DNA of 64,000 nt from Talpa occidentalis (Eukaryota; Chordata; Mammalia; Eulipotyphla; Talpidae), in the NCBI RefSeq assembly GCF_014898055.3, contig NW_023604861.1:103046083-103110082 (forward strand). The letters run 5' to 3'. Position numbers and translations under genes: made by a program. Of the stretch, positions 33,401-45,500 are shown piece by piece (the first letter of the stretch is position 1; each line of letters begins with the position of its first letter). A model generated the notes under the pieces. It did not search any database, was not told the origin of the DNA, and saw only the letters and a list, made by a program, of their open reading frames with translations.

Positions 33401-36400
33401 GTAAGATTTTAATATATATTAGAAGAAGCTGTAAAAATTCAACCCGGTTTATTATTTAATAATTTCTTTACTAATTGACATTTAAAGTATTATTATGGCA
33501 AACTCATCTTCATATATTTAATTTCTATTTTGTGGATATCTATTGAGGCTCACATTAAAATATAAAAATATTTTATTGTGAACCAGTTAGCTTTTAGTCC
33601 TACCCAGAAAAGCACTGAGAAATGCAACTCTGCAATCTTGCTAACATCTATCAATTCTTGATCATTTTTTTAAACATTTCTTTTCACTTTAAAGTACCTT
33701 GGTATTTGAACTGTATTCTACAACATGCACCTCATGTTCTATATTTCTTAGAGGTGCATGCCTGACATTCATATCCCTAAGTTACTGCTGCCTTCCCTGC
33801 ACAAGAATCCAAGTGTTCAATCTTAGCTCTTGTGCTTCCTTAAGATTCTGTTGGAACATGCCCAATTAATGCCTGAACATGACCCCTTTGTGTGGATTCA
33901 TGCACAGTTATATGCACAGCCAATCTGCCAGTCTGGACCGACAGTCTCACACCAAAGCCTCCATTTCTCAGCAGGAATCCAGCAAACCAGATGTCAAGTG
34001 CATATTTCCTGAGTATTTTATAGGATCCACAGAGAGGCTCTCACAGTATGGTTCAGGCCTCAGTTTAGTGCAACTTGTCAAAATGAATTGTTTCATTTCT
34101 GTACCACAAATGCCAGGTTGAGAGGAATTATTTTAAAGAAATTCTGCATAAGAGTTTAGACTTTCATGTCCTTAATGAAAATCCGATGGACTTGTGGTTG
34201 GAATAGGGTCTTGGGATGGGGGGCAGGGAGTATGGGTGTCTGTATTTTAAACAAGGTGGAAAGTAAGACAGTGTCTTCTCTCTCAGATTGTTCAACTATA
34301 AGGGAGAAGAGATAAGAATTCCTTCCATGAGTTCCACAAGATCCCCAAAGGCAGCAGGGCAGATTTGTGACAATAGGGGATAAGGTACCACTTCAAGGGA
34401 AGGTTCTCCTTTTTTTTTTTTTTAACCCAGAGAAGATCAAGTATCAGCAACAGGTCACTAGACAAATCACCATTTGTTCTCTGAGGTTTTCCAATCTGGT
34501 GTTCCCCACTAGACCAATGGTGTCTTCCTTGTTTCATATATGCACAGTTAATTTCTCTGGGAATCTTGGCATTTACAAATTAATCTTTCATGAGAAGGAT
34601 GCCTTTGGTTTCTGCATCAGACAAAGTAAGAGTATTAGTCAGAACTAACATTCTCCTCCTTAGTGAAGAGTATTTGCACAAGTCAAAGACAGCATTCACA
34701 TATATAAGATAGAAATAGTTACTATGCATTCAGTTGTGTTGCCACTTGATTCAGATACAGTGTGCTGTGCTTAGCCCACAGCTTGCAAGGAGACAACACT
34801 CCATAAATATGATCTATTATACATGGCAAATGATACTATTATTAATGCAATAATAACAGTGATTATTATCACCCTTTCATTCTATATTACAAGATAGAAA
34901 TCTTTTGGTCACATAGAAATTTTCCACATTCTTTCTGAGTTAATGGTGCCATATTGTGGGATCCTAGGTCCCATTTGTCTGATTTACATATAAATGCTGT
35001 ATTTTCCACAATCACTGATTCTATTTGTCATCCCTAATTTTCTCAATTATCTATCAGTCAGCCACAGCCTGCTTTTCCCACTCAACCCAGTTGGCACTGA
35101 GTGACATCTCATCTAACAGGTGCTTTTGAGTCAAAATTAGGAAAGCGCCCTTTTTTAGTAGGTTCAGAGCTAGAAATCTTTGGTGAGATATGGACCAAAT
35201 ATGGCTACATTAGATTGTGCTTCTGTGCTTGGATTATTCTAGGTGTCCATAAAACCATTGTCTCCCCTTAACACTAGCAGGCCACAGATTTGTCTTTTGC
35301 CCTAAGAATCTTGCTGTTACTATAGCCTGGTCTCTGAAACCCAGGTTGTGGATGTATAGCACTTACCTGGAAATCTGCATCAAGACACAATCACTATATT
35401 ATGACTGATCTTCTAGAATTATATGAAATTCTAAGAGTCCACTTGACTTTAGGTATCATCTACCACCTTCAATATATAGTCGTGCTACCTTCCTTTGGAG
35501 ATTTTTGTCAAATTTCTTATCAAGACCAACCTATATCTTCAGCCTTCGTTAATGATTGCAATCATCATTAACCTTTTGCTTCTCAGTATTTCACTTATTT
35601 ATATATCATATTCTCTTTGGTGTGAGTGACTTTTCTCCTCTACAGATAAAGACCATGTCTGAGCTTATTTTGAGTCCTCTAATGTACACTCTTATGTATA
35701 GTATCTGTTATTAGATGGACTGATAAAATCACAAAATAAGGAAAGAACTTTCTATAGTCCTGTAACTGAAAGTCTTGGGTATTGGCAAAAATTAAATACT
35801 TCAGAGAACACATATGTTTTAACTAAATGAATGCTAATACTAGATCCTGAAAAGCTTGGTCCAAACTTTAAGTCTTCCACCTATTTGTCTGTTATAAAAA
35901 TTTGAACTTCCTGACACTTTATTTGCTCATATTTAAAACAGAGATATCTACTTAATTTTTATGAGAGTAACATTCAGTACTATATGAGAAAATACAAAAC
36001 ATAGTGTTTTTATTATTGATAATCTTTTATTTTAGAAGAAGTCATGTCAAAATGAATTTCTGGCTTACCTTTACTAAGATTATATTATCAAACTTCTTAA
36101 ATCATAATTATACCATATTTCGCTTGCTTTCACATTTATATATGTTTTTGGTTCACATTTGCCAACATATAGTGACTTGATGCTATTGTCCACTGATGTG
36201 CTTTCAATCCAGATGCTCATGACACTCTTATTCACAAGGCCAGATTCAGAGCACAGATTGGAAGACAAGCAAAATTACAGAGATTTCTGACCTCAAGCAC
36301 TGGGGTGAGAAAAGAGAAAACTCTTTTAAAAAGAAAGTCAATTAAATACAATTTGACTCAGATCAAGCCTCCACTGTCTTCTATGCTTGAGTTGAGCTCA

Positions 36401-39340
36401 CATCCTCTCCTCTCCGTGGGTGGGCGATGGTAGGCGGAGGGGAACACTGGTGATTTAGAAGCCCTTCCATGGTGTTGTAAACAAAAATGAAAGTGCTTGG
36501 ATTTGACTTTGATTTTTCTCTTGAATCAGTTACTTTTTAAAATCCAATTACTTCTAGTGAATATTTGTCTTTCTCTTTCAGCAAATTATTTATTTAAATA
36601 GTTCTTAAGAAACAGCCCTTTGGAATTCTGTTGAGAAGGATGCTTTGAACATCTAAGGTAGGAAATTCCTTTATTAGCCCTATGCTGCACATCCCTAATC
36701 AGATCCCTTTACACAGAGTCCTGTGGACTCTGGCTCAGGCAGTTCTCACAAGAAATGATGAGTTTCTCTCTTGGCAGCGGAGGCAAGGTTAGGAGCAGCT
36801 TGTGCCACTCAACTGCCTTCTTTTAAACACTTTGGGCAAAGCCTTTAGTTAACACTGTTGCTCAAGTGAAAATGCTATTACACTGCAGACTTCAGGAAGA
36901 AGAGGCTTTAGACTGGCAAACAGAACTGGTGGGAATTACCTATTGACATGACAGTAAGCTATCTGAAGACAAAATGCGTCTGCATCATATTACTAAGTCT
37001 GGTAGAAGGTACACCATAAATGTTTGCTAAATTGACAATTACATGGATTGAGTCTAGCCCGGCATACAATATTTAAATCCTGTCTATGGCATTCTTGCCA
37101 GTCAAGGGCTTGTGCAGCTTATTCTAGATCACTTCCACAAACAGGGAGTTCCTCAGTTTTGGACATTGTAAATAATGCTTAGCTAACACAAAATTAATAT
37201 GCTAATCTTCATCTTCCCATTCTACCTCTGACTTCCATCAGTGTAAATACCTTTAAATCAATGTGGTCTAAATACTCTCTCCTCAGCACCTCCCCTACCT
37301 ATCGAAGTCTATTCTTAGGAAAGGTTTTGACAAATCCTTCACTCTGAAATATAAACAAGCAATAGTTTCACAGAATATTGTTTTCTCTTGGGTTTATTTG
37401 CATTTTACCAGCATGTAGATCTTTAAGTTAAGGAAAAAAAAACCTCTAAGTGTGAAGTGTAAAATGTCAGGCCTCCGTCAATGGCTGGAAGCCTCTCTAT
37501 CCCCCTTGCCATTACAAGATTCTCTGGGACCTTGTAATTATATCTCGTGGGCAGCTGCCTCACATCCCACTGCAGAGTCTGGGAAGGGGCATATCACAGA
37601 TTGTTAAGGCCTCAGGTTAGTAACCCCCCCTTTATTTCTCAAGTGTTTGGCATCATCCTCTCTATTTCACCACAACAAAATATTCTCCAATTTCAGCATG
37701 GTGATATATTTTATCATTTTCCTAATATATTATTTTCTGTGATTTGGGAAATAAACAGGGTTTTTGGAGTGCCTCAATGCTAAAATATTCCATTTGATTT
37801 TTGATGCTTTCATTCTCCCAAGAAAATAGAAGCATTTTGCATGACGGGAACTATTTTGCGCACACTTGAATTAATCCTAAATAAAGTCCCTTAGTTTGAG
37901 GGGGCAGTCAGCCCATTTAACTGAAAGCAGATCTTAGCACCAGCCCCAGACCCAGGACTGGCAATTAGCAGAAACTCTGAGCATATGCCTGGGTAAAGAA
38001 GATTTGTAAACCAGGTCTTGCTGGCTCTCGGAGCCTCATGAGACTGGCTGCAGCCTGGAAAGGTTTGAATTGATTTTTGTCCCTGCTCAAAGATCTGTAG
38101 AATATGCCAACAGAGCAAGAAAATTTTAGAATTAAAGAAGGAACGTGCCTATTGCTTTTGTGGCCAGATTGGTCCTGGTAGGCGTGCCTTCCCTTTGGAG
38201 CCCAGTTAAATGGAGACCTTGTGCACGAGGGGCTTCGGATATTGTTTTGGGGTGGGGGTGGGGGGTGCTAAAGGAATGCATTCTATTTACTGCTCCTTGC
38301 TCCTAATCATGGATACAAGTACACAGATAGCAAAGTAGTAGTGGGAACAGCAAAATGAAAGCACGAAGTTGGCAGCTTGGGTATAAAGAACAGAGATTGT
38401 TCCAAAGGAGAAAAGACAGGCTGCAGATTACCAGGGCACTTACATAGATGAGGATAATAGCAACAAGAGAGTCGCAAACATGAACAGAGGCTGAGGCCCT
38501 TCATGATCCATCTGAGCAGAACATACTGAACCTGAAAGCCCTTTCCTACTTGCCATGGTGAATATTTCAAGGGGAGGGAGGCAGGAAACATATTTCTCTC
38601 TCTTGCATAGTGAGTGTCTAGGATCATTAGGGCCCGAAGTAGAAAAATGGAAATAATTTGACAAAATGCCCAGAGGCACCACATGATATAAAGCATGACA
38701 TTTTTCACATATGTGTAGGCTTGTCTCAAAATGGGCATTGCTTCTAAAAAGGAGAGCCTTAAAAAATGTAGATACAGAGTCAACTTTTAGTTATCTAAGC
38801 TAATGCAGTTGTGGGGGGTAAGCAAGGAAAAGTAAGTTTTTCAACAGCAGATTATCAAAAGCATGCATGTATGCTCCAGAGAGCAATGTGCGTGTGCACG
38901 TGTGTGTGTGTGTGTGCATGTGCAGATTTGAAATTCTGTGCATTGCTTGGTTTAGTATTAAAATGTATTTGTCTTCTATGAATACATTATAGGAAGACTG
39001 GAGAAATATAACACTAGGCCAGCTTTCTCTATTGCTCCTACTTCGCTGGATAACCCTGAAGAAGTCAGATAACCTCTCTGGGTGTCACTGAAGGGATTCA
39101 TCTTGCTGTTCCCTTAAGCTATAGAACTAAGGTACAATGATTATATTGGTTGGAGGATCCAAGTATATTCCAAGGATACTCTATGATGATGAAGCTATGC
39201 GTGCGTATTAAATTTGGAAGGGGTGAAGAAGAAGGAGACAATGAAAATAGCCCAGTAAGGAAGAGAAAAGTGAATATTGGGAGCAAAACAGTAGATCATT
39301 TGAAGTGAGAAGCAACCACTGAGTGTAGATTTACAGATCC
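33401..39340. other. Long stretch of unique non-coding DNA
   Basis: Nearly 6 kb with no confidently assigned transposon. Possible L2 tail at about 35625-35700. G-rich clusters at about 38252-38269 and a GT/TG alternating run at 38888-38925. About 39020-39110 resembles a sense MIR piece. ORF 38307-38783 (minus, 158 codons, the longest ORF in the window) lacks domains and has no sign of exon structure; I regard it as chance. The block 37800-37940 looks relatively CpG-preserved. Confidence 0.4.
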
Positions 39341-39354
39341 CCCCTGTACATGGG

Positions 39355-39729
39355 ACCGCAGTGATGGAAACAACTTAGTGCCCAACAACAGCGGATGAAT
39401 TTTAAAAAATGAGGTATAGGTACTCCATGGACTACTACTTAGCTATAAAAAAGGATGAATTCTTGCCATTTGTGACAACATGGATGGGACTGGAGGGGGT
39501 TATGTTAAGTGAAATAAGATAGTAGGAGAAAGACAAACACCAGATGATTTCACTCACATATGGAACATAGAGAAACTAAAAAAAGGAGGTGACAAAACTA
39601 AACCAAACAAGCCCCAGAAATATGATGGCAGGATTGACATTACAAGAGGGAAGACAGGGGGAGGATAGAAACAAAGTGAGTCGGGGGTCCATCGTCTATG
39701 GTAAAGGACTAGGGGTGCTGTGATAGAGC
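39355..39729 (+). mobile_element. Older L1 3' end, part 1 (split by a SINE)
   Basis: Sense L1: ORF2 C-terminal codons (LPFVTTWMGLEGVMLSEI near 39455-39515) run into a 3' UTR with AGAAAGACAAACACCAGATGATTTCACTC. Diverged from the young lineage. The SINE at 39736 inserted into its 3' UTR; it resumes at 40041. Confidence 0.85.
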
Positions 39730-39735
39730 AGAACT

Positions 39736-40004
39736 TGGGCCTCCCCAGTGGCGTAGTGGTTGAGCGCTGAGTTGCAAAGCCGCCCGCGGCCTCTGCAGCG
39801 CCGGTTCGATCCCCGGCTGTTTCCCGGCTGCTCCCCGGCCACCGGAGGAGGGTCCCGCATGGCGCACGGACCTCTCCTGCTGCCCGCTGCTCCCCTCAGC
39901 AGTGTACTTCGGTCCTTCTGCCTGCTCTGCTCCCCACTCTGGCTCTGGTGAATTCGCTCACCCTCCCGTGCTTCTGACTGTACCCAGTGCTTGTATAAAT
40001 AAAT

Positions 40005-40034
<30 letters not shown>
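39736..40034 (+). mobile_element. tRNA-derived SINE, subfamily A (sense)
   Basis: Starts GGGCCTCCCCAGTGGCGTAG with an A box, has the B box GGTTCGATCCC at about 39803-39813, and ends in ATAAATAAATCTT plus a long poly-A. The short AGAACT repeat (39730-39735 and 40035-40040) may be the target duplication. A small duplication gives TTTCCCGGCTGCTCCCCGGC after the B box. Confidence 0.94.
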
Positions 40035-40035
<1 letters not shown>

Positions 40036-40040
40036 GAACT

Positions 40041-40142
40041 AGACTAGTGTAGTGACATACATCTGAGGAGGCATGAACCTATTTCCCCAAATCATATACA
40101 GTGTTGAAAAACATTACCTCAGTAAAAAGAAGAAGAAAAAGT
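40041..40142 (+). mobile_element. Older L1 3' end, part 2
   Basis: Continuation of the L1 3' UTR after the SINE: GGCATGAACCTATTTCCCCAAA and a degraded A-rich tail (AAAAAGAAGAAGAAAAAG). Confidence 0.65.
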
Positions 40143-40498
40143 TTTCTGCTGCAGGTAGTCATTTGTATGGCCAGAAGCTGACATCTGACATGAGCTGGGA
40201 TTCTGCTTCTGTCCTTTAGAATTGGTGTCCACTGACTTCTGTGCAGTGCTCGGCACTGAGACCTCTGGCCCACAAGCCTCCCTCCTTGTGGCCTAAACTG
40301 CAGAATGAAGCAAGTTCTCCAGTCCTCCTGGGCAAGTCAGCCCCCTCAAACACCCGCTACCCTCTCCCCTGCCCCGCCTTCCAGAGCCCCTATTACTAGC
40401 TCAGCCCAAGGGACTGGAAGAAGGAAAGTAGGTTTTCAGGAGTACAACAAAGTGACCAGGTGGGCAAATTGTAAAGCTACCGTTCAAAAAGGAAAGTG

Positions 40499-40781
40499 GA
40501 GCCTCCCCGGTGGCGCAGCAGTTGAGCGCTGGGTTGCGAAGCCGCCCGCGGCCTCTGCAGCGCCGGTTCGATCCCCGGCTGCTCCCCAGCCACCGCAGGA
40601 GGGTCCCGCATGGCGCGCAGACCTCTCCTGCCGCCCGCTGCTCCCCTCAGCAGTGTACTTCGGTCCTTCTGCCTGCTCTGCTCCTCGCTCTGGCTCTGGT
40701 GAATTCTCTCACCCTCCCGCGCTTCTGACTGTACCCAGTGCTTGTATAAATAAATAAATCTTAAAAAAAAAGATAAATGAA
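40499..40781 (+). mobile_element. tRNA-derived SINE, subfamily A (sense), best-preserved copy
   Basis: Flanked by an exact 13 bp duplication AAAAAGGAAAGTG (40486-40498 and 40782-40794). Pol III A box TGGCGCAGCAGTTGAGCGC and B box GGTTCGATCCC (40565-40575) are intact, and the body ends TATAAATAAATAAATCTT and A9. The high number of retained CpGs and the clean duplication make it the youngest-looking copy. ORFs of 72-150 codons over it are fortuitous. Confidence 0.96.
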
Positions 40782-40794
40782 AAAAAGGAAAGTG

Positions 40795-41678
40795 TTTTTT
40801 AAACTGCAGTTTAGATAACATTTTTCAAATAAAATGGTTGTCTTTTCGTTGTCCTCTTCACCACATGCTTCCTGTGGCTGTCAAGGGCCATGGCCAAGTT
40901 CTGAAGTTCATAACATAGGTTGCAGCCCAGAGGAAACGACCATTGTTCAATCATATCTCAAAGCTCCCTCTCTACTCTTTCTGGGGAAAGCAGTGGTTGT
41001 AAAATCAGGCTTTGTGGAGAGAGGAAGGGATTTCCAAATGACAGAAAGGGAGAACCGGTGGATTTCACCTGAATTTTACTATCTCAAGGTCAGAGGGAAC
41101 TCAAAACTGGATATAGGGAAGCCATCCAGTGCCCTTGGGGAACTGGGAGATGCAGGGAGGGAAGGAGGACCCAGATAGTTCTGTCCTAACCTCTTTCAAT
41201 TGCCTATAGGTTCTTATGACTACATGGGGTTCAGAGTTTCCCATATACACCTGAGGCAGGAGGCTCCATGTATCTGTGACTCTGGCTAAACGGGTGGTCA
41301 GAGGAGCGTCACAGGGGAATGTCTTGGATTTGAGAGCTATGGGGTGGGCTAGTTCACAGGGATAACCAAGTCTTTAAATTCCTTCCATAACATGATTTTC
41401 CAAGAAGCCACATGGTATTTAGTTGTGAAGATGTGTCATACTTTGTTCAAGAAATTCTTTATCCTTATATATTAGGGTATTTCCAATTTCTTTATGAAAT
41501 TGCACTTTAGATCAAGAAAACCAAGGCAGTGCTTGGAAATGTTTAGTTTTCTGTCTCTGTTGTCAGTGAAGTAGAGCACCTCCTTTGGAGAGCCATAGCC
41601 TAGACCCGTGGAACAGACAAGCAAAACAAAACAAATAGACCTGCTGAACCAGAACCAGGACAGGGTGGAGCTGGGCTC
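40795..41678. other. Unique non-coding DNA
   Basis: No recognised repeat. The 114-codon ORF 40834-41178 has no domain. Confidence 0.4.
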
Positions 41679-41687
41679 CAGGGCCTA

Positions 41688-41970
41688 GGCATTTATTTAT
41701 TTATTTGTTTGTTTGTTTGTTTATTTATTTATTTATTTATGCATACAAGAGCTAGGGTACAGACCAGTGATGCGGGGGGTGAGAGGATTCACCAGAGACA
41801 GAGCAGGGAACGGAACAGGCAGACTGATGAAATACACTGCTGAGGGGAGCAGCGGGCGAGACAGGAGAGGTCTGCTGCGCCATGTGGGTTGCTCCCTGGC
41901 TGGCCAGGGATTGAACTCATGCTGCAGAGGCTGTAGATTGCTTCATAGTGCAGGGAGGCCCAGGGAGGCC
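41688..41970 (-). mobile_element. tRNA-derived SINE, subfamily B, with rearranged head
   Basis: Antisense copy between CAGGGCCTA duplications (41679-41687 and 41971-41979). The tail has expanded to about 50 bp of ATTT/GTTT units (41690-41742). At the head, about 20 bases containing the A-box complement are missing and CAGGGAGGCC is present twice in tandem (41951-41970). Confidence 0.9.
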
Positions 41971-41979
41971 CAGGGCCTA

Positions 41980-42465
41980 AACAGGTAATTCTGTTCTAAG
42001 AATCTTTTGCTAGGAAGGACACAGAGATATAGTTCCTTATTTACAGATTTAACATACCAGCTTGTATCTCAGTCTATTGCCCTTGAAGTGTAATGTCAGG
42101 TAAGGTTCTGAATTCATCTAAGAAGTGAACAAATTAAAAAAATGATGTCTAGTGGTGTTTGCAGGGAATTGTGAGTTTCCCTTTGGTCTTCTCATGAGCT
42201 TACAACTGGGTTTATTCTCAGACAAAGGGGTTTCTAGGTGGGTTTATGAAGTCTTATCACCAATAATAATAGTTTTGATTTCCCAGATTTAAGAACATTA
42301 TATTAACAAACGATACAGAATATACTGTATTACTTTTATCTGTCAATAATATGCTTATGGGATTCATCCATGCTTTTGTATTCATTCATTCATTCCTTTT
42401 TTTTTTTTAATAGGATAACAAAATCACAGTTTTCCCAGATTGGCCTTTTGCTTTTCTTTTTTAAA
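41980..42465. other. Unique DNA
   Basis: ATTC repeats near 42381-42396 and a short T run precede the old L1 block. Confidence 0.4.
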
Positions 42466-42469
42466 TTTA

Positions 42470-43401
42470 TTTAAGTTAATAAGCTTTATTTTTAGAACAG
42501 TTTTAGGTTCACAGAAAAATTGATTGGAAAATTTAGAGAGTTCCCATCATACCTCCTTCAAAAACATAACCTCCCTTTATGTCAATATCCTACATCAGTG
42601 ATACATTTGATACAGTACATGAGCCTGCATTGCTTCATTATTATCACCTAAGGTCTGTGATTTATATTAGAGTTCATTGTGGTGTTACATAGTTTATGGG
42701 TCTGGACAAATATATAGTGACATGTACCTACCATTATTGCATTACATAGATGAGATTCACTGGCCTAAAAGTCCTCTATGCTCCTACTGTTTTTTCTGCT
42801 CTTCTCTCAAATTCTGGCAGGCACAGATATTTTACTGTCTCCAATTTGCCTTTTTCAGAAGGTGATACCACTTGTATGATGCAATAATCCACATTTTCAA
42901 ATTGGTTACCTTCACTTAGCACAACATATTTATGTTCCCACCAGATCTTTACTTGGCTTGATAGAACATAATATTTTAGTATATATAACACAGATTATTT
43001 ATTCATTCACCTATTGAAGGACATCCTAGTTGCTTCCGACTTTAGGCAATTATGAATGAAGCTGCCAGAAACACCACCTGCAGGTTTTTGCATGGAAGTC
43101 AGATCTCAAAATTAATCTCATTGTTTTAACTTGAAATTCAATAATGGCATACAATGTTGAACAATTTTTTTCATATGTGTAGTTGCCATCTGTCTATCTT
43201 CTTTAGTGAAGTGTCTATTTAAGTCTTTTGCCCATTTTTAATCAAATTGTTCTTTTTCTTATTATTGAATTTTAAAAGTTGAGCTTTCTAAGTATAAATT
43301 GCAAAAGTTCTTTATCAGATGTGTCTTTGTAAATATTTTCTTAAAGTCTGTGTTTTACCTTCTACTCTCTTGACATTGAATTTTTTCAGAGCATTAATTT
43401 T
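42470..43401 (-). mobile_element. Ancient L1 3' end, antisense, part 1
   Basis: Antisense L1 3' UTR phrases (TTTTAGGTTCACAGAAAAAT, AGAGTTCCCATCATACC, GGGTCTGGACAAATATATAG) continue into ORF2 C-terminal sequence. Strongly diverged, with no usable frame. Interrupted by the SINE at 43402. Confidence 0.8.
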
Positions 43402-43711
43402 TTTTTTTTAATAGAGGCATGCTTTATTTATTTATTTATTTTATTTGTTTGTTTGTTTTGTTTATACATGCGCTGGGTACAGTCAGAAGCGCGGGAGGGT
43501 GAGAGAATTCACCGAGCTAGAGCAGGGAGCAGAACAGGCAGAAGGACCGAAGTACACTGCTGAGGGGAGCAGCTGGCGGCAGGAGAGGTCTGCGCGCCAT
43601 GTGGGACCCTCCTGCGGTGGCCGGGGAGCAGCTGGGGATCGAACCAGCACCGCAGAGGCTGCGGGCAGCTTCGCAACCCAGCGCTCAACCTCTGTGCCAC
43701 CGGGGAGGCCC
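43402..43711 (-). mobile_element. tRNA-derived SINE, subfamily A
   Basis: Antisense copy inserted in the ancient L1, bounded by an exact 16 bp duplication TCAGAGCATTAATTTT (43386-43401 and 43712-43727). Long ATTT/GTTT tail, CpG-rich body, and head complement GTGCCACCGGGGAGGCCC. The nesting shows the SINE is younger than that L1. Confidence 0.96.
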
Positions 43712-44130
43712 TCAGAGCATTAATTTTAATGAAGTCCAGGTTATCAGTTTTTCCTCTCAGGGATTATACCTTTGGTGTTTTCAGAACATCATCATCCCAA
43801 AATACATAGATTATCTCCTATGCTGTCTTTTAGGAATTTTATAGTTTAGTGTTATGTTAAGGTTTATCCATGAACATAATAACATTGTTTTTGTTACGAT
43901 CAATTGATTATATTCATATGGTTCAATTTCTAGGCTCTCTTTTATGATCTATTGGTCTAATTTGTCTATTATTTCTTCAGTGCTACATTGTTTTCATGAT
44001 TGCAAGCTTTATAGTAAGTCTTGAAGTCCAGTAAGTTCATTCTACCAATATTGCTCTTCTTCAACATTATGTTGGTTATTCTGAACGTTTTGCCTATTGA
44101 CATAAACTTTGGAGTTTATTCCAGCAATCT
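43712..44130 (-). mobile_element. Ancient L1, antisense, part 2
   Basis: Resumes the L1 of 42470-43401: TTAATTTTAATGAAGTCCAG, TTTATAGTTTAGTGTTATG, GATCTATTGGTCTAATTTGTC and TTCTGAACGTTTTGCCTATTG are antisense ORF2 phrases. Confidence 0.75.
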
Positions 44131-45180
44131 CCATCTTTGAATTGGTGTATTTACACACTGATATTTAAAGTAATTATCAATATAGTTGGAATAATGCACA
44201 TTTTTGCAATTTTTTTCTATTCGTTTTCTCTTGTTTCCTATTTTGTCTTCCACATTGTCTCTGCCTTTTGTGGCTTTTATTCAGCAGCATGTGATTCAAC
44301 TTTCCCTGCTTTTTTAGCATATCAATTATACTTCACTTTAACTTTTTTTTTAGTACTTTCCCTAGATTTTGGATTGGATATTTGACTAATCTGAGTTCAT
44401 TTTCAAAGAATAGTATACTATGGAATGGTTGCGCAAGTTCCTTATTATAATAACAAAATATTTTTAATTTTCTATTCTTTCCCAGAATCATTGTTGACAT
44501 TCATCATTAATACATTAACATACATGTACATATAAAAATAATTGAATATATTCTTGCTATTATTTTGAACAGTTATCTTTACATCAATTAAGTAAAACAA
44601 AGGTTGTAATATTACCCTCACCTATTAATTACCTGAATCTCTTTTTTCATGTGATTTCTTTCCTTACTTAAGACTCATCTCGCTGATGAATCTTTCAAAA
44701 TTTATTTTGCTAAACCGGTCTATTTGCAGAAAAATTCCCTCAGTTTGTTTTCTGAAAAAGTATTCCTCCTTTGGCTCTCATGATAATTTCTCAGTGAATG
44801 GAATTCCACATTGGAGGTTTTCTTTTCTCAAAAATTTGAATATTTCACTCCATTCTCTTTTTATGTTCATGGTTTCCAAAGAGAAGTTGTAATAAATCCT
44901 GTCTTTGCTTTTCTGTATGCAATATTTGCAATATTTTCTTCTACTGGCTTCTTTCAAAATTGTTTTCTTTTTTTTTTTTTTTTTGATATTCTGAATGTTG
45001 AATATGATGCACCTAGGTGTGATTTTTTTTTTTTTAGTACTTGTCTAACTTGGTGGTCTCTAATCTTACTGGGTCTTTGATTTAGTATCTGACATTAATT
45101 TGGAGAAATTCTAAGTCATTATTTCTTAAAATATTACTTCAGTTCCTTTCATTTTTCTTTTACTTCTGGAAATACCATTA
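44131..45180 (-). mobile_element. Ancient L1/HAL1-like sequence, antisense
   Basis: Phrases such as TGATATTTAAAGTAATTATC, TTCCAAAGAGAAGTTGTAATAAATC, TTGAATATGATGCACCTAGG and GTCATTATTTCTTAAAATATTACTTC resemble antisense old L1 upstream regions. Two T runs lie inside (about 44966-44984 and 45024-45036). Assignment is moderate because of divergence. Confidence 0.55.
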
Positions 45181-45183
45181 TTC

Positions 45184-45500
45184 TTATAGTATACCTTCTG
45201 TTCCATGATTTATTAATCCATTTTGATAGCCATGGATATTGCTTATCTGTTTTACCATATTTTGGACTATTATGAATGCCACTGCTATTAGCATTTGTGT
45301 GTATTTCATAAGCACTTCTGCTGGTTTTATATATAACAATGGAATTGCTGGGTCGTAGGATATAGATACTTTCAACTTCAGTAAATCATGCCATTTGTTT
45401 ACCAAAGTAGTAGTCCCAATTTATATGCCATTGCTGGTGATAAGTGCTAATTGCTCTTCATCCACACTATCATTTGATGATGTCACATTTTGACTTTAAA
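45184..45500 (-). mobile_element. Old L1-type ORF2 fragment, antisense
   Basis: Minus-strand frame 45184-45405 reads SISYDPAIPLLYIKP and AVAFIIVQNMVKQISN, alignable to the ORF2 C-terminal region seen in the young copies but from a much older lineage. Confidence 0.65.

Noticed and set aside
38307..38783. 158-codon minus-strand ORF, longest in the window
   Set aside because: No domain, no Kozak support, odd composition and overlapping alternative frames; expected by chance in 64 kb.
40305..40757. 150-codon ORF ending inside a SINE
   Set aside because: Its GC-rich C-terminal half is SINE sequence read in an open frame; the same peptides recur at other SINE copies.
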